DNA from: Hymenobacter convexus
GTDB taxonomy: Bacteria; Bacteroidota; Bacteroidia; Cytophagales; Hymenobacteraceae
Direction of reading: 5' to 3'
NCBI RefSeq assembly: GCF_030580955.1
Contig: NZ_JAUQON010000007.1
Coordinates: 269,880 to 333,879 of the forward strand
Length of the DNA stretch: 64,000 nt
Position 1 is the stretch's first letter. Every line of letters starts with the position of its first letter. Position numbers and translations under genes: made by a program. Below are positions 22,931 to 31,569 of the stretch, piece by piece. The notes under the pieces are model-generated. The model was not told the DNA's origin. It worked only from the letters and a program-made list of their open reading frames with translations, and searched no databases.

Positions 22931-24973
22931 TTACGCCACGCCGCTACCGTTGCGCACCGGCGCGCTGGGCTGCATCAGTGCCAGCGTGCCATCGGCATTT
23001 TCGGCCATGAGTAACATACCCTGGCTTTGAATTCCTTTGATTTCGCGCGGTGCCAAATTCAGCAAAACCTGCACTTGCTGGCCGATGAGGGCCTCGGGAA
23101 TAAAATATTCGGCAATGCCGCTTACAATGGTGCGCTGCTCTAGCCCTAAATCGACGGTGAGTTTGAGCAGCTTTTTGGTTTTGGCCACTTTTTCGGCGGC
23201 AACGACGGTGCCAATGCGCAAATCCATCCGGCCGAAATCATCGAATGAAACGTCGGGTTTTGTGGGCGTGACGGGCGTGTTGGCTAGTTGATTTTCCTTT
23301 TTGGTATCGAGCAGTTTTTGCACTTGCGTTTCAACCACCGCGTCTTCGATTTTGGCGAATAGCAGCGCGGCTTCGCGCAGCTCGTGGCCGGCAGGCAGGG
23401 CATCGCGGCGGCCGGCGCTGACCCAGTTGCCCAATTCCAGGTTAAGCATATCGGCCAGTTTTTGGGCCGATTCGGGCAGGAAAGGCTCCAGCAACGGCGC
23501 CAGGGCGGCGGCAATTTGCAGGGCCACATGCAACACCGTGCCGGTACGCGCGGCATCGGTTTTAATGAGGTGCCAGGGCTGCGTTTCGGCCAAATATTTA
23601 TTTCCCAAACGCGCCAGATTCAACACTTCGGCCAACGCGTCGCGGAAACGATAATTTTCAATCAACTCCCCAATTTTGGCAGGAAATTCGGCCAGCTGCG
23701 CAAAGGCATCTTCATCAATTGGCGCTAACTCACCTAATTCCGGCACTTTGCCTTCAAAGAATTTGTGCGTGAGCACCGTGGCGCGGTTTACGAAATTGCC
23801 GAGCGTAGCTACTAATTCGTTGTTATTCCGGGCCTGAAAATCCTTCCAGGTGAAGTCGTTGTCCTTGGTTTCGGGGGCGTTGGCGCACAGCACGTAGCGG
23901 AGCACATCGGCCTGGCCGGGGAAATCGGCTAAATATTCGTGCAGCCACACGGCCCAGTTGCGCGAAGTGCTGATTTTATCGCCTTCCAGATTTAGAAATT
24001 CATTGGCTGGCACGTTGTCCGGCAGCACGTAGTCGCCGTGCGCTTTCAGCATTACCGGGAAAATAATGCAGTGGAAAACGATGTTGTCTTTGCCAATAAA
24101 ATGCACCAGTTTGGAATCCTTGTCTTTCCAATAAGTTTCCCACTCGTTGGGAAAAGCTTCTTTGGTGGCCGAGATGTAGCCAATGGGTGCATCGAACCAC
24201 ACATACAACACTTTACCCTCGGCGCCGGGCACCGGCACGGGCACACCCCAGTCGAGGTCGCGCGTCACGGCGCGGGGGTGCAGGCCCTGGTCAATCCAGG
24301 ATTTGCACTGGCCGTACACGTTGGTTTTCCAGTCGTTTTTGTGGCCTTCCACTATCCATTCGCGCAGCCAGGGTTCGTATTGGTCGAGGGGCAGAAACCA
24401 GTGCTTGGTATCGCGCAAAATGGGCTGCGCGCCGCTGAGCATGCTGCGTGGATTAATTAATTCCGTTGGGCTGAGCGAAGTGCCGCAGCGCTCGCACTGG
24501 TCGCCGTAGGCATTTTCGTTGCCACAATTTGGGCAGGTGCCCACGATGTAGCGGTCGGCCAGAAATTGCTGCGCCTTTTCATCGAAGTATTGCTGGGTGG
24601 TTTGCTCGATGAATTTCCCTTCATTATTGAGCTTAGTGAAAAACCCACTCGAAACTTCGGCGTGCGTGGCCGACGACGTGCGCGAATACACATCGAACGA
24701 CACGTTAAAATCTTTAAACGAGTCCCGAATCAGGGCGTGGTATTTATCAACCACCTGCTGCGGCGTCACGCCTTCTTTTTGGGCGCGAATGGTGATGGGA
24801 ACGCCGTGCTCATCGGAACCGCAGATGAATTTAACGTCGCGTCCCGCCGACCGCAAATACCGCACATAGATGTCGGCCGGCAAATAAACGCCTGCCAAAT
24901 GGCCAATATGCACCGGCCCATTGGCGTAAGGCAATGCAGCGGTGACGGTATAACGTTTGGGAAGTGAAGACAT
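22931..24973 (-). CDS. metG: Methionyl-tRNA synthetase
   Basis: 680 residues, a class I aminoacyl-tRNA synthetase that charges tRNA-Met. The HIGH motif is in LPYANGPVHIGHLAGVYLP. A zinc knuckle with four cysteines lies in CPNCGNENAYGDQCERCG (about 145-165). WFDAPIGYISATKE forms the methionine pocket. The KMSKS-equivalent loop reads DKISTSRNWAVWLHEYL, a variant I associate with the Bacteroidota. The C-terminal ~110 residues (DFGRMDLRIGTVVAAEKV onward) are the EMAP/Trbp111-like tRNA-binding and dimerisation domain. An ATG three codons upstream (24982) is also possible; 24973 fits the family N-terminus better. It is convergent with pth across a composite repeat. Confidence 0.97.
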   Translation of the reverse strand: MSSLPKRYTVTAALPYANGPVHIGHLAGVYLPADIYVRYLRSAGRDVKFICGSDEHGVPITIRAQKEGVTPQQVVDKYHALIRDSFKDFNVSFDVYSRTSSATHAEVSSGFFTKLNNEGKFIEQTTQQYFDEKAQQFLADRYIVGTCPNCGNENAYGDQCERCGTSLSPTELINPRSMLSGAQPILRDTKHWFLPLDQYEPWLREWIVEGHKNDWKTNVYGQCKSWIDQGLHPRAVTRDLDWGVPVPVPGAEGKVLYVWFDAPIGYISATKEAFPNEWETYWKDKDSKLVHFIGKDNIVFHCIIFPVMLKAHGDYVLPDNVPANEFLNLEGDKISTSRNWAVWLHEYLADFPGQADVLRYVLCANAPETKDNDFTWKDFQARNNNELVATLGNFVNRATVLTHKFFEGKVPELGELAPIDEDAFAQLAEFPAKIGELIENYRFRDALAEVLNLARLGNKYLAETQPWHLIKTDAARTGTVLHVALQIAAALAPLLEPFLPESAQKLADMLNLELGNWVSAGRRDALPAGHELREAALLFAKIEDAVVETQVQKLLDTKKENQLANTPVTPTKPDVSFDDFGRMDLRIGTVVAAEKVAKTKKLLKLTVDLGLEQRTIVSGIAEYFIPEALIGQQVQVLLNLAPREIKGIQSQGMLLMAENADGTLALMQPSAPVRNGSGVA

Positions 24974-25119
24974 AAAAAACAAAAAAAGAGAACGGCGGAC
25001 TAAACGTTTTATTTAAAAAAACAGACAGCGCGGCCGTACTAAACAAAAGAACAATACAAAAAAGGTTGGAATTAAATCAACCTAAAAACAGGCGAAACCG
25101 TTTGACAACTAATTCATTT

Positions 25120-25127
25120 TATATTTG
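25120..25127 (+). promoter_or_regulatory. -7 promoter element (TATATTTG)
   Basis: An exact TAnnTTTG match, 80 bases before the AT-hook-like gene. A TTTG at 25101-25104 lies closer than the usual -33 spacing. Confidence 0.68.
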
Positions 25128-25207
25128 ACCGCGCCTGTTTAAGGTCGGTGTACAAATACGCATTTCTACCCTCTTCTTTTTCACCTTCATCAATCATTTT
25201 TTTTCAC

Positions 25208-25933
25208 ATGAAAAAACCTGCTTCTCCGACAAAACCGGAAAAACGCGCCAAGCGCACGCCCGAAGAAAAAGCGGCTCGCAAATCGGCTAAAAACGCCGGT
25301 CGTGCCACTGCCGCTCTGAACGATGACCAGGCCAACACCAAGGCCAGCCAGAAAAAATCGTTGAAAACGGCGGCCAAGCAATTGCAGAAAGAGTTGAACA
25401 ACCGCATGAGTGAAGTGGTGGCTCGCATTCGCAAAGAAACGAAAGCCAAGCTGAAGGAAGTGGTGAAAGAAGCTACGCGCCGCCTCGATGGCGACACGGA
25501 GCGCATGTTTGAAGAAGCCCTGCACACCATTGTGCGGCATTACGATTCCGTTTCGGGCGCAGCCGGTGCTAACAGCGCGGCCGCTACTAGCGCTGCTCCC
25601 TCGGGCCGCGGCCGCAAAAAAGGCCAGACCCTGAACAAGGACGGCTCACCCCGCAAACCCCGCGCCGCCCGCGCCGATGATGCCGACACCGCCGAGGATA
25701 CCGCTGCGCCAGCCGCAACAGCCGGCCGCAAACCGGCCACTGGTGCCAAGCGTGGCCCCAAGCCCGCTGCTGCGGCCGCCGCGCCTACCCGTCGCGGCCC
25801 CAAGCCCGGCACGCCCGCTACCGGTGCCCGCCGCGGCCCCAAGCCCCGCGTGGCCACTCCGGCCGCCGAGCCCGAAGCCACCGGGCTGCTGAACTCGGCC
25901 GACAGCCCGAGTACTGGCGAGGTAAGCGCATAG
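25208..25933 (+). CDS. Basic AT-hook-like, histone-H1-like DNA-binding protein
   Basis: 241 residues, very rich in Lys, Arg, Ala and Pro. An N-terminal basic stretch (1-50) leads into a helical, probably coiled-coil region (about 48-105) with AKQLQKELNNRMSEVVARIR and LKEVVKEATRRLDGDTERM. The C-terminal half is a low-complexity Ala/Pro tail with three RGPKP cores, in KRGPKPA, RRGPKPG and RRGPKPR, plus GRGRKKGQ. These resemble AT-hooks that enter the DNA minor groove. No signal peptide is visible. I infer a nucleoid-associated protein that may oligomerise through the coiled coil; histone-like and H-NS-like roles are both possible. The ATG at 25208 is preferred over the in-frame GTG at 25148. 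A strong terminator follows. Confidence 0.78.
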   Translation: MKKPASPTKPEKRAKRTPEEKAARKSAKNAGRATAALNDDQANTKASQKKSLKTAAKQLQKELNNRMSEVVARIRKETKAKLKEVVKEATRRLDGDTERMFEEALHTIVRHYDSVSGAAGANSAAATSAAPSGRGRKKGQTLNKDGSPRKPRAARADDADTAEDTAAPAATAGRKPATGAKRGPKPAAAAAAPTRRGPKPGTPATGARRGPKPRVATPAAEPEATGLLNSADSPSTGEVSA

Positions 25934-25954
25934 ATTTCGGTTGCAATGCCAGTC

Positions 25955-25992
25955 AAAAAAAGCCCGTTCCGAGACTCGGAACGGGCTTTTTT
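25955..25992. terminator. Rho-independent terminator
   Basis: AAAGCCCGTTCCGAG and CTCGGAACGGGCTTTTTT arms (a 13-14 bp stem) with A- and T-runs. It ends the AT-hook-like gene and may work in both directions. Confidence 0.9.
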
Positions 25993-26028
25993 ATTGTTGA
26001 AACTGCTTAGATGCCTGTGAGCCCATCG

Positions 26029-26050
26029 TATTGAGCGCAGCCGAGACATG
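26029..26050. repeat. Solitary half-arm of the inverted-repeat family
   Basis: CGTATTGAGCGCAGCCGAGA and the following CATG match the left arm of the element at 14211 with some substitutions. No partner arm is found nearby. It looks like a decayed or solo copy. Confidence 0.5.
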
Positions 26051-26083
26051 GCATTCCGGAAAGGACATTTAAGAAAGTCTTTC

Positions 26084-26437
26084 CTAGGGCCGGCGGGTGG
26101 TATCGACGGGCGGGTCGTAGTTGAGGCGCTGAATGCGGGTTTCGGGCGTGGTGTTGTTGGGGTCGTTGGTGTTCACATTTTCAATGCGCTTCTGGCTGTT
26201 GATGCCAGCGGCCTGCTCGCCCAGGCGCACGCGGTTGGGGGTGGCGTCGGGCAGTTCGCGGCCACCCACGGTACCCGTGCCATTGCTGTTATAGATGGCC
26301 CGGCGGTCGGCATCGGAATTGACGGAAGTGGGCACGGCCGTTTCGGCGGTCTGTTCGGTGGCCGTGCAGGCCGGGAGGGCCAGCGCCAGGCTCAGGGCCA
26401 GCCACGGACGGGCCAGGGTAATCGGAAAGTGCATCAT
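26084..26437 (-). CDS. Small lipoprotein of unknown function
   Basis: 117 residues. A signal peptide with the lipobox LPAC (Cys near residue 24) is followed by a hydrophilic, Thr/Asn/Arg-rich tail without predicted structure: DADRRAIYNSNGTGTVGGRE and NVNTNDPNNTTPETRI. I do not recognise a family. After lipid attachment it should be a flexible membrane-tethered peptide in the periplasm or outer membrane. Two adjacent Met codons could each be the start. It lies 76 bases downstream of the DUF3050 gene on the same strand, but no shared role is evident. Confidence 0.72.
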   Translation of the reverse strand: MMHFPITLARPWLALSLALALPACTATEQTAETAVPTSVNSDADRRAIYNSNGTGTVGGRELPDATPNRVRLGEQAAGINSQKRIENVNTNDPNNTTPETRIQRLNYDPPVDTTRRP

Positions 26438-26513
26438 GTGGAGGCGCCGGAAAAGTCAGCCGGAACAGGCTGCTTGCTTCAAACGCGGCGCGAGCCCTTG
26501 TGGTTGGCTGAAT

Positions 26514-27305
26514 TTAAGCCAATGCCGCGCTTGGCTGGCCGAGCTTCACGCCATCCCAGAGCGCCATGCGGGCTTCGAGGCAACGGACGGACACCTGCTG
26601 CGCCTCCAGCCAGCGTTCGGGGGCATCAGCGCACAGCTCGCGCACCATCTGGTGAGCCAGCGGGGCGTGTACGTCCTCATCGAGCTCGATGTGGCGATTG
26701 AGGTAGTAAAGGAAAGTATCGAGCTGGCCGGGGAAGCGGGTATTCAGGTCGCTCACCAGCCGGCGAAACATGTCCGGAATCAGGTCTTCGCGGCCGAAAG
26801 TGAAGGCTGCGGCGGTGACGTGCGGCTTATTGGCGGCGATGACGTCGAAAGTGGTGAGCACAAAGGCGCGCACCGAATCGGGGGCGTTGGCGATTTCCAG
26901 GGCCCGCTCCACGGTGCGGCCCTCAGCCACGGCCGCCACCAGCCGGCGGATGGGCGCCGTGTCGGCTCCGCACTCCTCCATGGCGCGCACATACAACTCA
27001 AAATGGCTGATGGGCTGGCCTTGCAGGTCCACATCCGATTCTTCTTCCAGCACGATTTCGTTGATGAGGCGGCGCATGGCCGGCCGGGCGCTGGGTATCC
27101 AAGGCACCTGCACGCAGGTTAAATCCCGCTGCAGGGCTTTGAGCAAGGACATAAAATCCCACACGGCATACACGTGGTGCTCCATGAATAGGCGCAAATC
27201 GGCCAGGGTCTGAATGCTGTGATAGAGGTTATTGTTGAGCAACAGCCGGCGAGTGGAAGCCACTTCTTGCTGCAAAAATTCGATTGGGTCCGAAGTAGCT
27301 TCCAT
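26514..27305 (-). CDS. DUF3050 domain-containing protein (heme-oxygenase-like fold)
   Basis: 263 residues, all-helical, matching DUF3050. FMEHHVYAVWDFMSLLKALQ (61-80), NEIVLEEESDVDLQGQPISH, and YLNRHIELDEDVHAPLAHQM (about 217-236) hold paired His and Glu residues in the positions expected for a heme-oxygenase-like or di-iron helical bundle. The family is uncharacterised. I infer a cytoplasmic metal or cofactor-dependent oxidase because related folds (HO, TenA, HDO) bind metals with the same His/Glu set. No promoter of the TAnnTTTG type is visible; the upstream 90 bases are A/T-rich. It is separated from msrB by a hairpin. Confidence 0.82.
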   Translation of the reverse strand: MEATSDPIEFLQQEVASTRRLLLNNNLYHSIQTLADLRLFMEHHVYAVWDFMSLLKALQRDLTCVQVPWIPSARPAMRRLINEIVLEEESDVDLQGQPISHFELYVRAMEECGADTAPIRRLVAAVAEGRTVERALEIANAPDSVRAFVLTTFDVIAANKPHVTAAAFTFGREDLIPDMFRRLVSDLNTRFPGQLDTFLYYLNRHIELDEDVHAPLAHQMVRELCADAPERWLEAQQVSVRCLEARMALWDGVKLGQPSAALA

Positions 27306-27397
27306 AGAGAAAAGATGTAAATTATAAATATTTAAAGAAATGCATTCCTGGTCAGCGCACCTGTTTCAGAGCAACTGCTTTTGTATGTCAACGAAAT

Positions 27398-27426
27398 AGC
27401 CCCTGTGATTGGTTTTCACAGGGGCT
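27398..27426 (-). terminator. Hairpin after msrB
   Basis: AGCCCCTGTGA and TCACAGGGGCT form an 11-bp perfect stem with a seven-base loop. It lies downstream of the minus-strand msrB. The tail after the stem is ATTTCGTTG rather than a clean T-run, so it may be a weak terminator. Confidence 0.65.
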
Positions 27427-27463
27427 ACCATTTGTGAATTTTCACAGAATAATACAGTACACT

Positions 27464-28015
27464 CTACTTTTTCTTCTCAAACACCAGCGCGTTGCCGTCC
27501 ATGCAATAGCGCTGGCCGGTGGGCTTGGGGCCGTCGTTGAAGACGTGGCCGAGGTGGCCGCCGCATTTGGCGCATACTATTTCGTCGCGGCTCATGCCGA
27601 AGCTGTTGTCGGAAGCCACTTTCACGCTGTTGTCAGTGGCCGGGGCGTAGAAGCTGGGCCAGCCGGTGCCCGATTCAAACTTGGTGTCGGAGGTGAAAAG
27701 CAGGTTGTGGTCGGCGGCGCAGTAGTAGGTGCCGGCGGCGTGGTTGTCGTGGTATTTGCCGGTGAAGGCGCGCTCAGTGCCCTGCTCACGCAGGATGTAA
27801 TACTGGTCGGGCGTGAGCAGTTTCTTCCATTCAGCCTCGGTGTGGCGCACCGGGAATTCGTCGGGCTTGCCGGTCACGGGCTTGGGCTGAAAGTAGGTTT
27901 TACCGGACGTGGTGCGGGCGGCCGGCGCAGTGTTGGCGGCCACGTCGCGCTTCTGCGAGCAGGCCGAATTGAGCGAGAACACCGAAACGAGTAAGAACAG
28001 CAGGGAAAAACGCAT
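27464..28015 (-). CDS. msrB: Peptide-methionine (R)-S-oxide reductase, exported lipoprotein form
   Basis: 183 residues. An N-terminal signal peptide ends in a lipobox-like NSAC (Cys near residue 19), so this MsrB is exported and probably lipid-anchored. The enzyme reduces methionine-R-sulfoxide in proteins. Conserved parts: SGTGWPSFYAP, CAKCGGHLGHVFNDGPKPTG, and the catalytic Cys in QRYCMDGNAL. Of the two CxxC zinc pairs, the second is intact (CAKC), but the first reads CAAD, losing one ligand. Whether zinc is still bound is unclear. A periplasmic MsrB would repair envelope proteins after oxidative damage. Confidence 0.92.
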   Translation of the reverse strand: MRFSLLFLLVSVFSLNSACSQKRDVAANTAPAARTTSGKTYFQPKPVTGKPDEFPVRHTEAEWKKLLTPDQYYILREQGTERAFTGKYHDNHAAGTYYCAADHNLLFTSDTKFESGTGWPSFYAPATDNSVKVASDNSFGMSRDEIVCAKCGGHLGHVFNDGPKPTGQRYCMDGNALVFEKKK

Positions 28016-28215
28016 GGCGAAGATGGGGTTGAATGACGGTTGACCAACATACGGCGGCGGTACCCGGTTTGGTCGGCTGGGTAGACGAAAGAAGGCCGGG
28101 AACCTTACACCCCAGCTAATCGATTTAGGGCGACGAGCTTGGCTGCGCGGCGGGGTGCGGCAGCCGGGCTCGTGTTAATAGTTGAGTACCACAAGGCTTT
28201 GCGCTATTTTATCCG

Positions 28216-28223
28216 TACCTTTG
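28216..28223 (+). promoter_or_regulatory. -7 promoter element for typA (TACCTTTG)
   Basis: An exact TAnnTTTG match, 20 bases before the typA ATG. Confidence 0.75.
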
Positions 28224-28243
28224 CACCCGCAAAACCAACCCAT

Positions 28244-30055
28244 ATGGCCAACAATATCCGGAACATTGCCATCATCGCTCACGTTGACCACGGCAAGACC
28301 ACCCTGGTGGATAAGATTATCCACGCTTCCAAGATTTTCGACGCGCACCAGCACTTCGACGACCTGATTCTTGACAACAACGACCTGGAGCGCGAGCGCG
28401 GCATTACCATCGTTTCCAAGAACGTATCGGTGCGCTACAACGGCACCAAAATCAACATCATCGACACCCCTGGTCACGCCGACTTCGGCGGTGAGGTAGA
28501 GCGCGTGTTGAAGCTGGCCGACGGCGTACTGCTGCTCGTGGATGCCTTCGAAGGCGCCATGCCGCAGACCCGTTTTGTGCTCGGCAAAGCCATTGCCCTG
28601 GGCCTAAAGCCCATTGTGGTGGTGAACAAAGTAGACAAGGAAAACTGCCGCCCCGACGAGGTGCACGAGCAGGTGTTCGACCTCATGTTCAACCTCGGCG
28701 CCTCGGAAGACCAGCTCGATTTCGTGACCTTGTACGGCTCCTCGAAGCAGGGCTGGATGAGCACCGACTGGAAGCACAAAACTGACAACCTGATTCCGCT
28801 GCTTGACGCGGTTATCGAGTCGATTCCGGCTGCCCCCACCTTGGAAGGCACGCCCCAGATGCAGATTACCTCGCTCGACTACTCGTCGTTCGTGGGTCGT
28901 ATCGCCATCGGCCGCGTGCACCGCGGTACGCTGAAAGAAGGCGGCAACATGAGCCTGATGAAGGCGGATGGCAGCATCAAGAAGGTGAAAATCCGCGAGC
29001 TACACGTATTTGAAGGCCTCGGCCGCGTGAAGGTTTCGGAAGTGAGCAGCGGCGAAATCTGCGCCGTTTCGGGCATCGAAGGCTTCGATATTGGCGACAC
29101 GCTGGCCGATGCCGACAACCCGGAGGCTCTGGAGCGCATCAGCATCGATGAGCCGACGATGAACATGTTGTTCACCATCAACAACTCGCCGTTCTTCGGC
29201 AAGGAGGGCAAATTTGTAACGTCGCGTCACCTGCGTGACCGTCTGTTTAAGGAAACCGAGAAAAACCTCGCCCTGCGCGTGCAGGCCACCGATAAAGAGG
29301 ACTCGTTCTTGGTATTCGGCCGCGGCATTCTGCACTTGTCGGTACTCATCGAGACGATGCGCCGCGAAGGTTACGAGCTGCAAGTGGGCCAGCCCCAGGT
29401 TATTTTCAAGGAAGATGACAACGGCAAACGCCAGGAGCCCATCGAGTTGCTCGTGGTGGACGTGCCCGAGGAATCGGCCGGCAAGGTAATTGAGCTGGTG
29501 AGCATGCGCAAAGGCGAAATGACCATCATGGAGCCCAAGGGCGACTTGCAGCACCTAGAGTTCATGATTCCGTCGCGCGGCCTGATTGGCCTGCGTAACA
29601 ACGTGTTGACTGCCACCGGCGGCGAGGCCATCATGAACCACCGCTTTGTGGACTATGAGGACTACAAAGGCACCATCCCCGGCCGTATCGCGGGTTCGCT
29701 GATTTCGCTGGAAGCCGGTCCCGGCACGGCGTACACCATCGACAAGCTGCAGGACCGGGGCTCGTTCTTCGTGGACCCGGGCGAGGAAGTGTACGGCGGC
29801 CAGGTTATCGGCGAGCACACCCGCCCGAATGACCTGACGGTGAACATCCAGAAGGGCAAGAAGCTGACCAACATGCGTGCTTCGGGCACCGACGACAACG
29901 CCAAGATTGTGCCCAAACGTCAGTTCTCGCTGGAAGAAGCCATGGAATACATCCAGAAGGATGAGTACTTGGAGGTAACGCCGAAGTCGATTCGGATGCG
30001 TAAGATTCTGCTCGACGAAAACGAGCGTCTGCGCTACGCCAAGCAGGCCGACTAA
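28244..30055 (+). CDS. typA: Translational GTPase TypA/BipA
   Basis: 603 residues. A ribosome-associated GTPase involved in 50S assembly and stress or cold adaptation. G1 is AHVDHGKTT (about 11-19), switch I is RERGITI, G3 is DTPGHADFGGEV and G4 is NKVDKENCRPDEV. EF-Tu-like domain II, an EF-G-like domain V and the TypA-specific C-terminal domain (KGKKLTNMRASGTDDNAKIV and the EDEYLEVTP-like QKDEYLEVTPKS) follow. Length is usual. The frame is open to 28139, but the exact promoter TACCTTTG at 28216 lies inside that extension, so the ATG at 28244 is the start. A terminator lies shortly after the stop. Confidence 0.97.
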   Translation: MANNIRNIAIIAHVDHGKTTLVDKIIHASKIFDAHQHFDDLILDNNDLERERGITIVSKNVSVRYNGTKINIIDTPGHADFGGEVERVLKLADGVLLLVDAFEGAMPQTRFVLGKAIALGLKPIVVVNKVDKENCRPDEVHEQVFDLMFNLGASEDQLDFVTLYGSSKQGWMSTDWKHKTDNLIPLLDAVIESIPAAPTLEGTPQMQITSLDYSSFVGRIAIGRVHRGTLKEGGNMSLMKADGSIKKVKIRELHVFEGLGRVKVSEVSSGEICAVSGIEGFDIGDTLADADNPEALERISIDEPTMNMLFTINNSPFFGKEGKFVTSRHLRDRLFKETEKNLALRVQATDKEDSFLVFGRGILHLSVLIETMRREGYELQVGQPQVIFKEDDNGKRQEPIELLVVDVPEESAGKVIELVSMRKGEMTIMEPKGDLQHLEFMIPSRGLIGLRNNVLTATGGEAIMNHRFVDYEDYKGTIPGRIAGSLISLEAGPGTAYTIDKLQDRGSFFVDPGEEVYGGQVIGEHTRPNDLTVNIQKGKKLTNMRASGTDDNAKIVPKRQFSLEEAMEYIQKDEYLEVTPKSIRMRKILLDENERLRYAKQAD

Positions 30056-30080
30056 TTATTCTTAATGGAATGATTTTGAA

Positions 30081-30110
30081 GAGGGCGCGGCTTTGGTCGC
30101 GCCCTTTTTC
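30081..30110 (+). terminator. Rho-independent terminator of typA
   Basis: GGGCGCG and CGCGCCC stem with GCTTTGGT loop, then TTTTTC. Confidence 0.8.
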
Positions 30111-30136
30111 ATTTCCCGACTATTATTTTTTGCTTT

Positions 30137-30652
30137 ATGAACCAAGAGAATCTGAGCCGCTTCGTGCAGCTTTTTACCCTGAATGACGCGGAGGCTACTC
30201 AACGCGTGAGCGAGCGACTGGCCCTAGTGTTGCGCGACTCAGCCGCTTATCAGAAACAATTTGCTGAAGAATTGGAAGAACGCGGCATCGTGGCGGCGCT
30301 GCCAGCACAGGAGCTGCGTGATTTGGCGCTGATTGATGCGCTGCTAGCCGAAGAATTGCTCTGGGAAAGCGACTGGAAAGACCCGGCTGCTGACCTGGTT
30401 TATGGCATCAATGAAACGCTGACGCAGCAAAAGCAGCCGGTGCGGCTGGCTGAGCCGGCCAGTGGACGCGCCACCGTGACCGGCCCCGAAGCGCTGGACA
30501 TCGTGCAGGATTTGGCCGAGCCGGTTGGGCTGGCGGTGGTGCTATTTACGCTGGATAGTGACTCGTATGCCCTGAGCGTGGTGGCCGATGCGCAAGCGGA
30601 AGAAGCCCGCCAGTTGGCTAAGGAGCTTGGTTTCGGGGTGACGATTTACTAG
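30137..30652 (+). CDS. Hypothetical cytoplasmic protein (possibly DUF6630-like)
   Basis: 171 residues, acidic, without signal peptide or membrane segments. The N-terminal two thirds are helical (SRFVQLFTLNDAEATQRV, EELEERGIVAALPAQELR, ALIDALLAEELLWESDWK). The C-terminal part alternates strands and helices: GLAVVLFTLDSDSYALSVV then AEEARQLAKELGFGVTIY. This resembles small Bacteroidota proteins annotated as DUF6630, but I cannot confirm that. It lies between typA and the convergent TrmH-family gene, whose stop codon interlocks with its own in a shared CTAG (30649-30652). Function is unknown. Confidence 0.75.
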   Translation: MNQENLSRFVQLFTLNDAEATQRVSERLALVLRDSAAYQKQFAEELEERGIVAALPAQELRDLALIDALLAEELLWESDWKDPAADLVYGINETLTQQKQPVRLAEPASGRATVTGPEALDIVQDLAEPVGLAVVLFTLDSDSYALSVVADAQAEEARQLAKELGFGVTIY

Positions 30653-31476
30653 CGCTGGCCGCGCTGGCGCACGGCCTCAAACGCCAGCACCGCCCCGGCC
30701 ACGCTCACGTTGAGCGAGTCGATGCGGCCCATCATGGGGATGATGATGGTTTCGTCGCAGGCGGCCTGGGCGGCGGGCGTGAGGCCGTCGGCTTCGGTGC
30801 CGAGGACGAGGGCCGTGGGCGGGCGGAAGTCGCACTCCAGGTAGGAATGCGCCTGGGGCGTGAGCGCGGCGGCGTAGCTGCGGATGCCTTTCTGACGCAG
30901 GAAATCGAAGATTTCGGCCATCGGCGCGGCCACGACGGGCACCGAAAAGACGCAGCCGATGCTGGAGCGGATGGTGTTGGGGTTGAACAGGTCGGTACGC
31001 GGGTCGCCGATGAGCACGGCATCGACGGGCGCCGCGTCGGCGGTGCGGAGGATGGCGCCGAGGTTGCCGGGCTTCTCCACGGCTTCGAGTACCAAGACCA
31101 AGGGATTGGGCGGCAGGTGCAGGTCGGCGAGGGTGCGGGCGGGGGTTTTGAGCACGGCCAGCAGGCCGTCGGAGCCTTCGCGGTAGGCTACTTTCTCGAA
31201 GACGGGTCGGGTGACCTCGAACCACTCGGGCACGTCTTTTTTGCTAGAAAACAGGCTGTGCAACTCGGCCAGGCCGGTTTCGCCGACCAGCTCGGGGCAG
31301 GTGTAGAGAGTGGCGACGGCCACGCTCGCCTCGACGGCAATGGTGAGCTCGCGCAGGCCTTCGACCAGGGTGAGGCCCAGGAAGCGGCGCTCGGCCGACT
31401 TCTGCTGCAGCTTGAGCAGCTGCTTGATGCGGGGGTTTTGGGGGCTGCTGAGGCGGTCAGTCGGGACGAAGGGCAT
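30649..31476 (-). CDS. TrmH/SpoU-family RNA 2'-O-methyltransferase
   Basis: 275 residues with an N-terminal substrate-binding extension (SPQNPRIKQLLKLQQKSAER, L30e-like) and a C-terminal SPOUT domain with a deep trefoil knot. Motif 1 is VEKPGNLGAILRTADA, motif 2 is ALVLGTEADGLTPAA and motif 3 is IPMMGRIDSLNVSVAGAVLA. The family methylates ribose 2'-OH in rRNA or tRNA with SAM; the specific target nucleotide cannot be told. Minus-strand TATCTTTG (31482-31489), an exact TAnnTTTG, ends five bases before the ATG, implying a nearly leaderless mRNA. Its stop interlocks with the neighbouring gene's stop. Confidence 0.93.
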   Translation of the reverse strand: MPFVPTDRLSSPQNPRIKQLLKLQQKSAERRFLGLTLVEGLRELTIAVEASVAVATLYTCPELVGETGLAELHSLFSSKKDVPEWFEVTRPVFEKVAYREGSDGLLAVLKTPARTLADLHLPPNPLVLVLEAVEKPGNLGAILRTADAAPVDAVLIGDPRTDLFNPNTIRSSIGCVFSVPVVAAPMAEIFDFLRQKGIRSYAAALTPQAHSYLECDFRPPTALVLGTEADGLTPAAQAACDETIIIPMMGRIDSLNVSVAGAVLAFEAVRQRGQR

Positions 31477-31481
31477 GGGCG

Positions 31482-31489
31482 CAAAGATA
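31482..31489 (-). promoter_or_regulatory. -7 element five bases from a start codon (TATCTTTG)
   Basis: An exact TAnnTTTG match for the TrmH-family gene; only CGCCC separates it from the ATG. Confidence 0.72.
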
Positions 31490-31569
31490 CCCGGCGGCGC
31501 GCCGGGCCCAACTTCAACCTAACCTTGGCGGCAGCGCGGGCGTAGGGCGGGCCATTACCTTCGTTGCCA

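Noticed and set aside
26029..26050. Complete inverted-repeat element
   Set aside because: Only one arm can be found; no complement within 200 bases, so it was recorded as a solitary arm.
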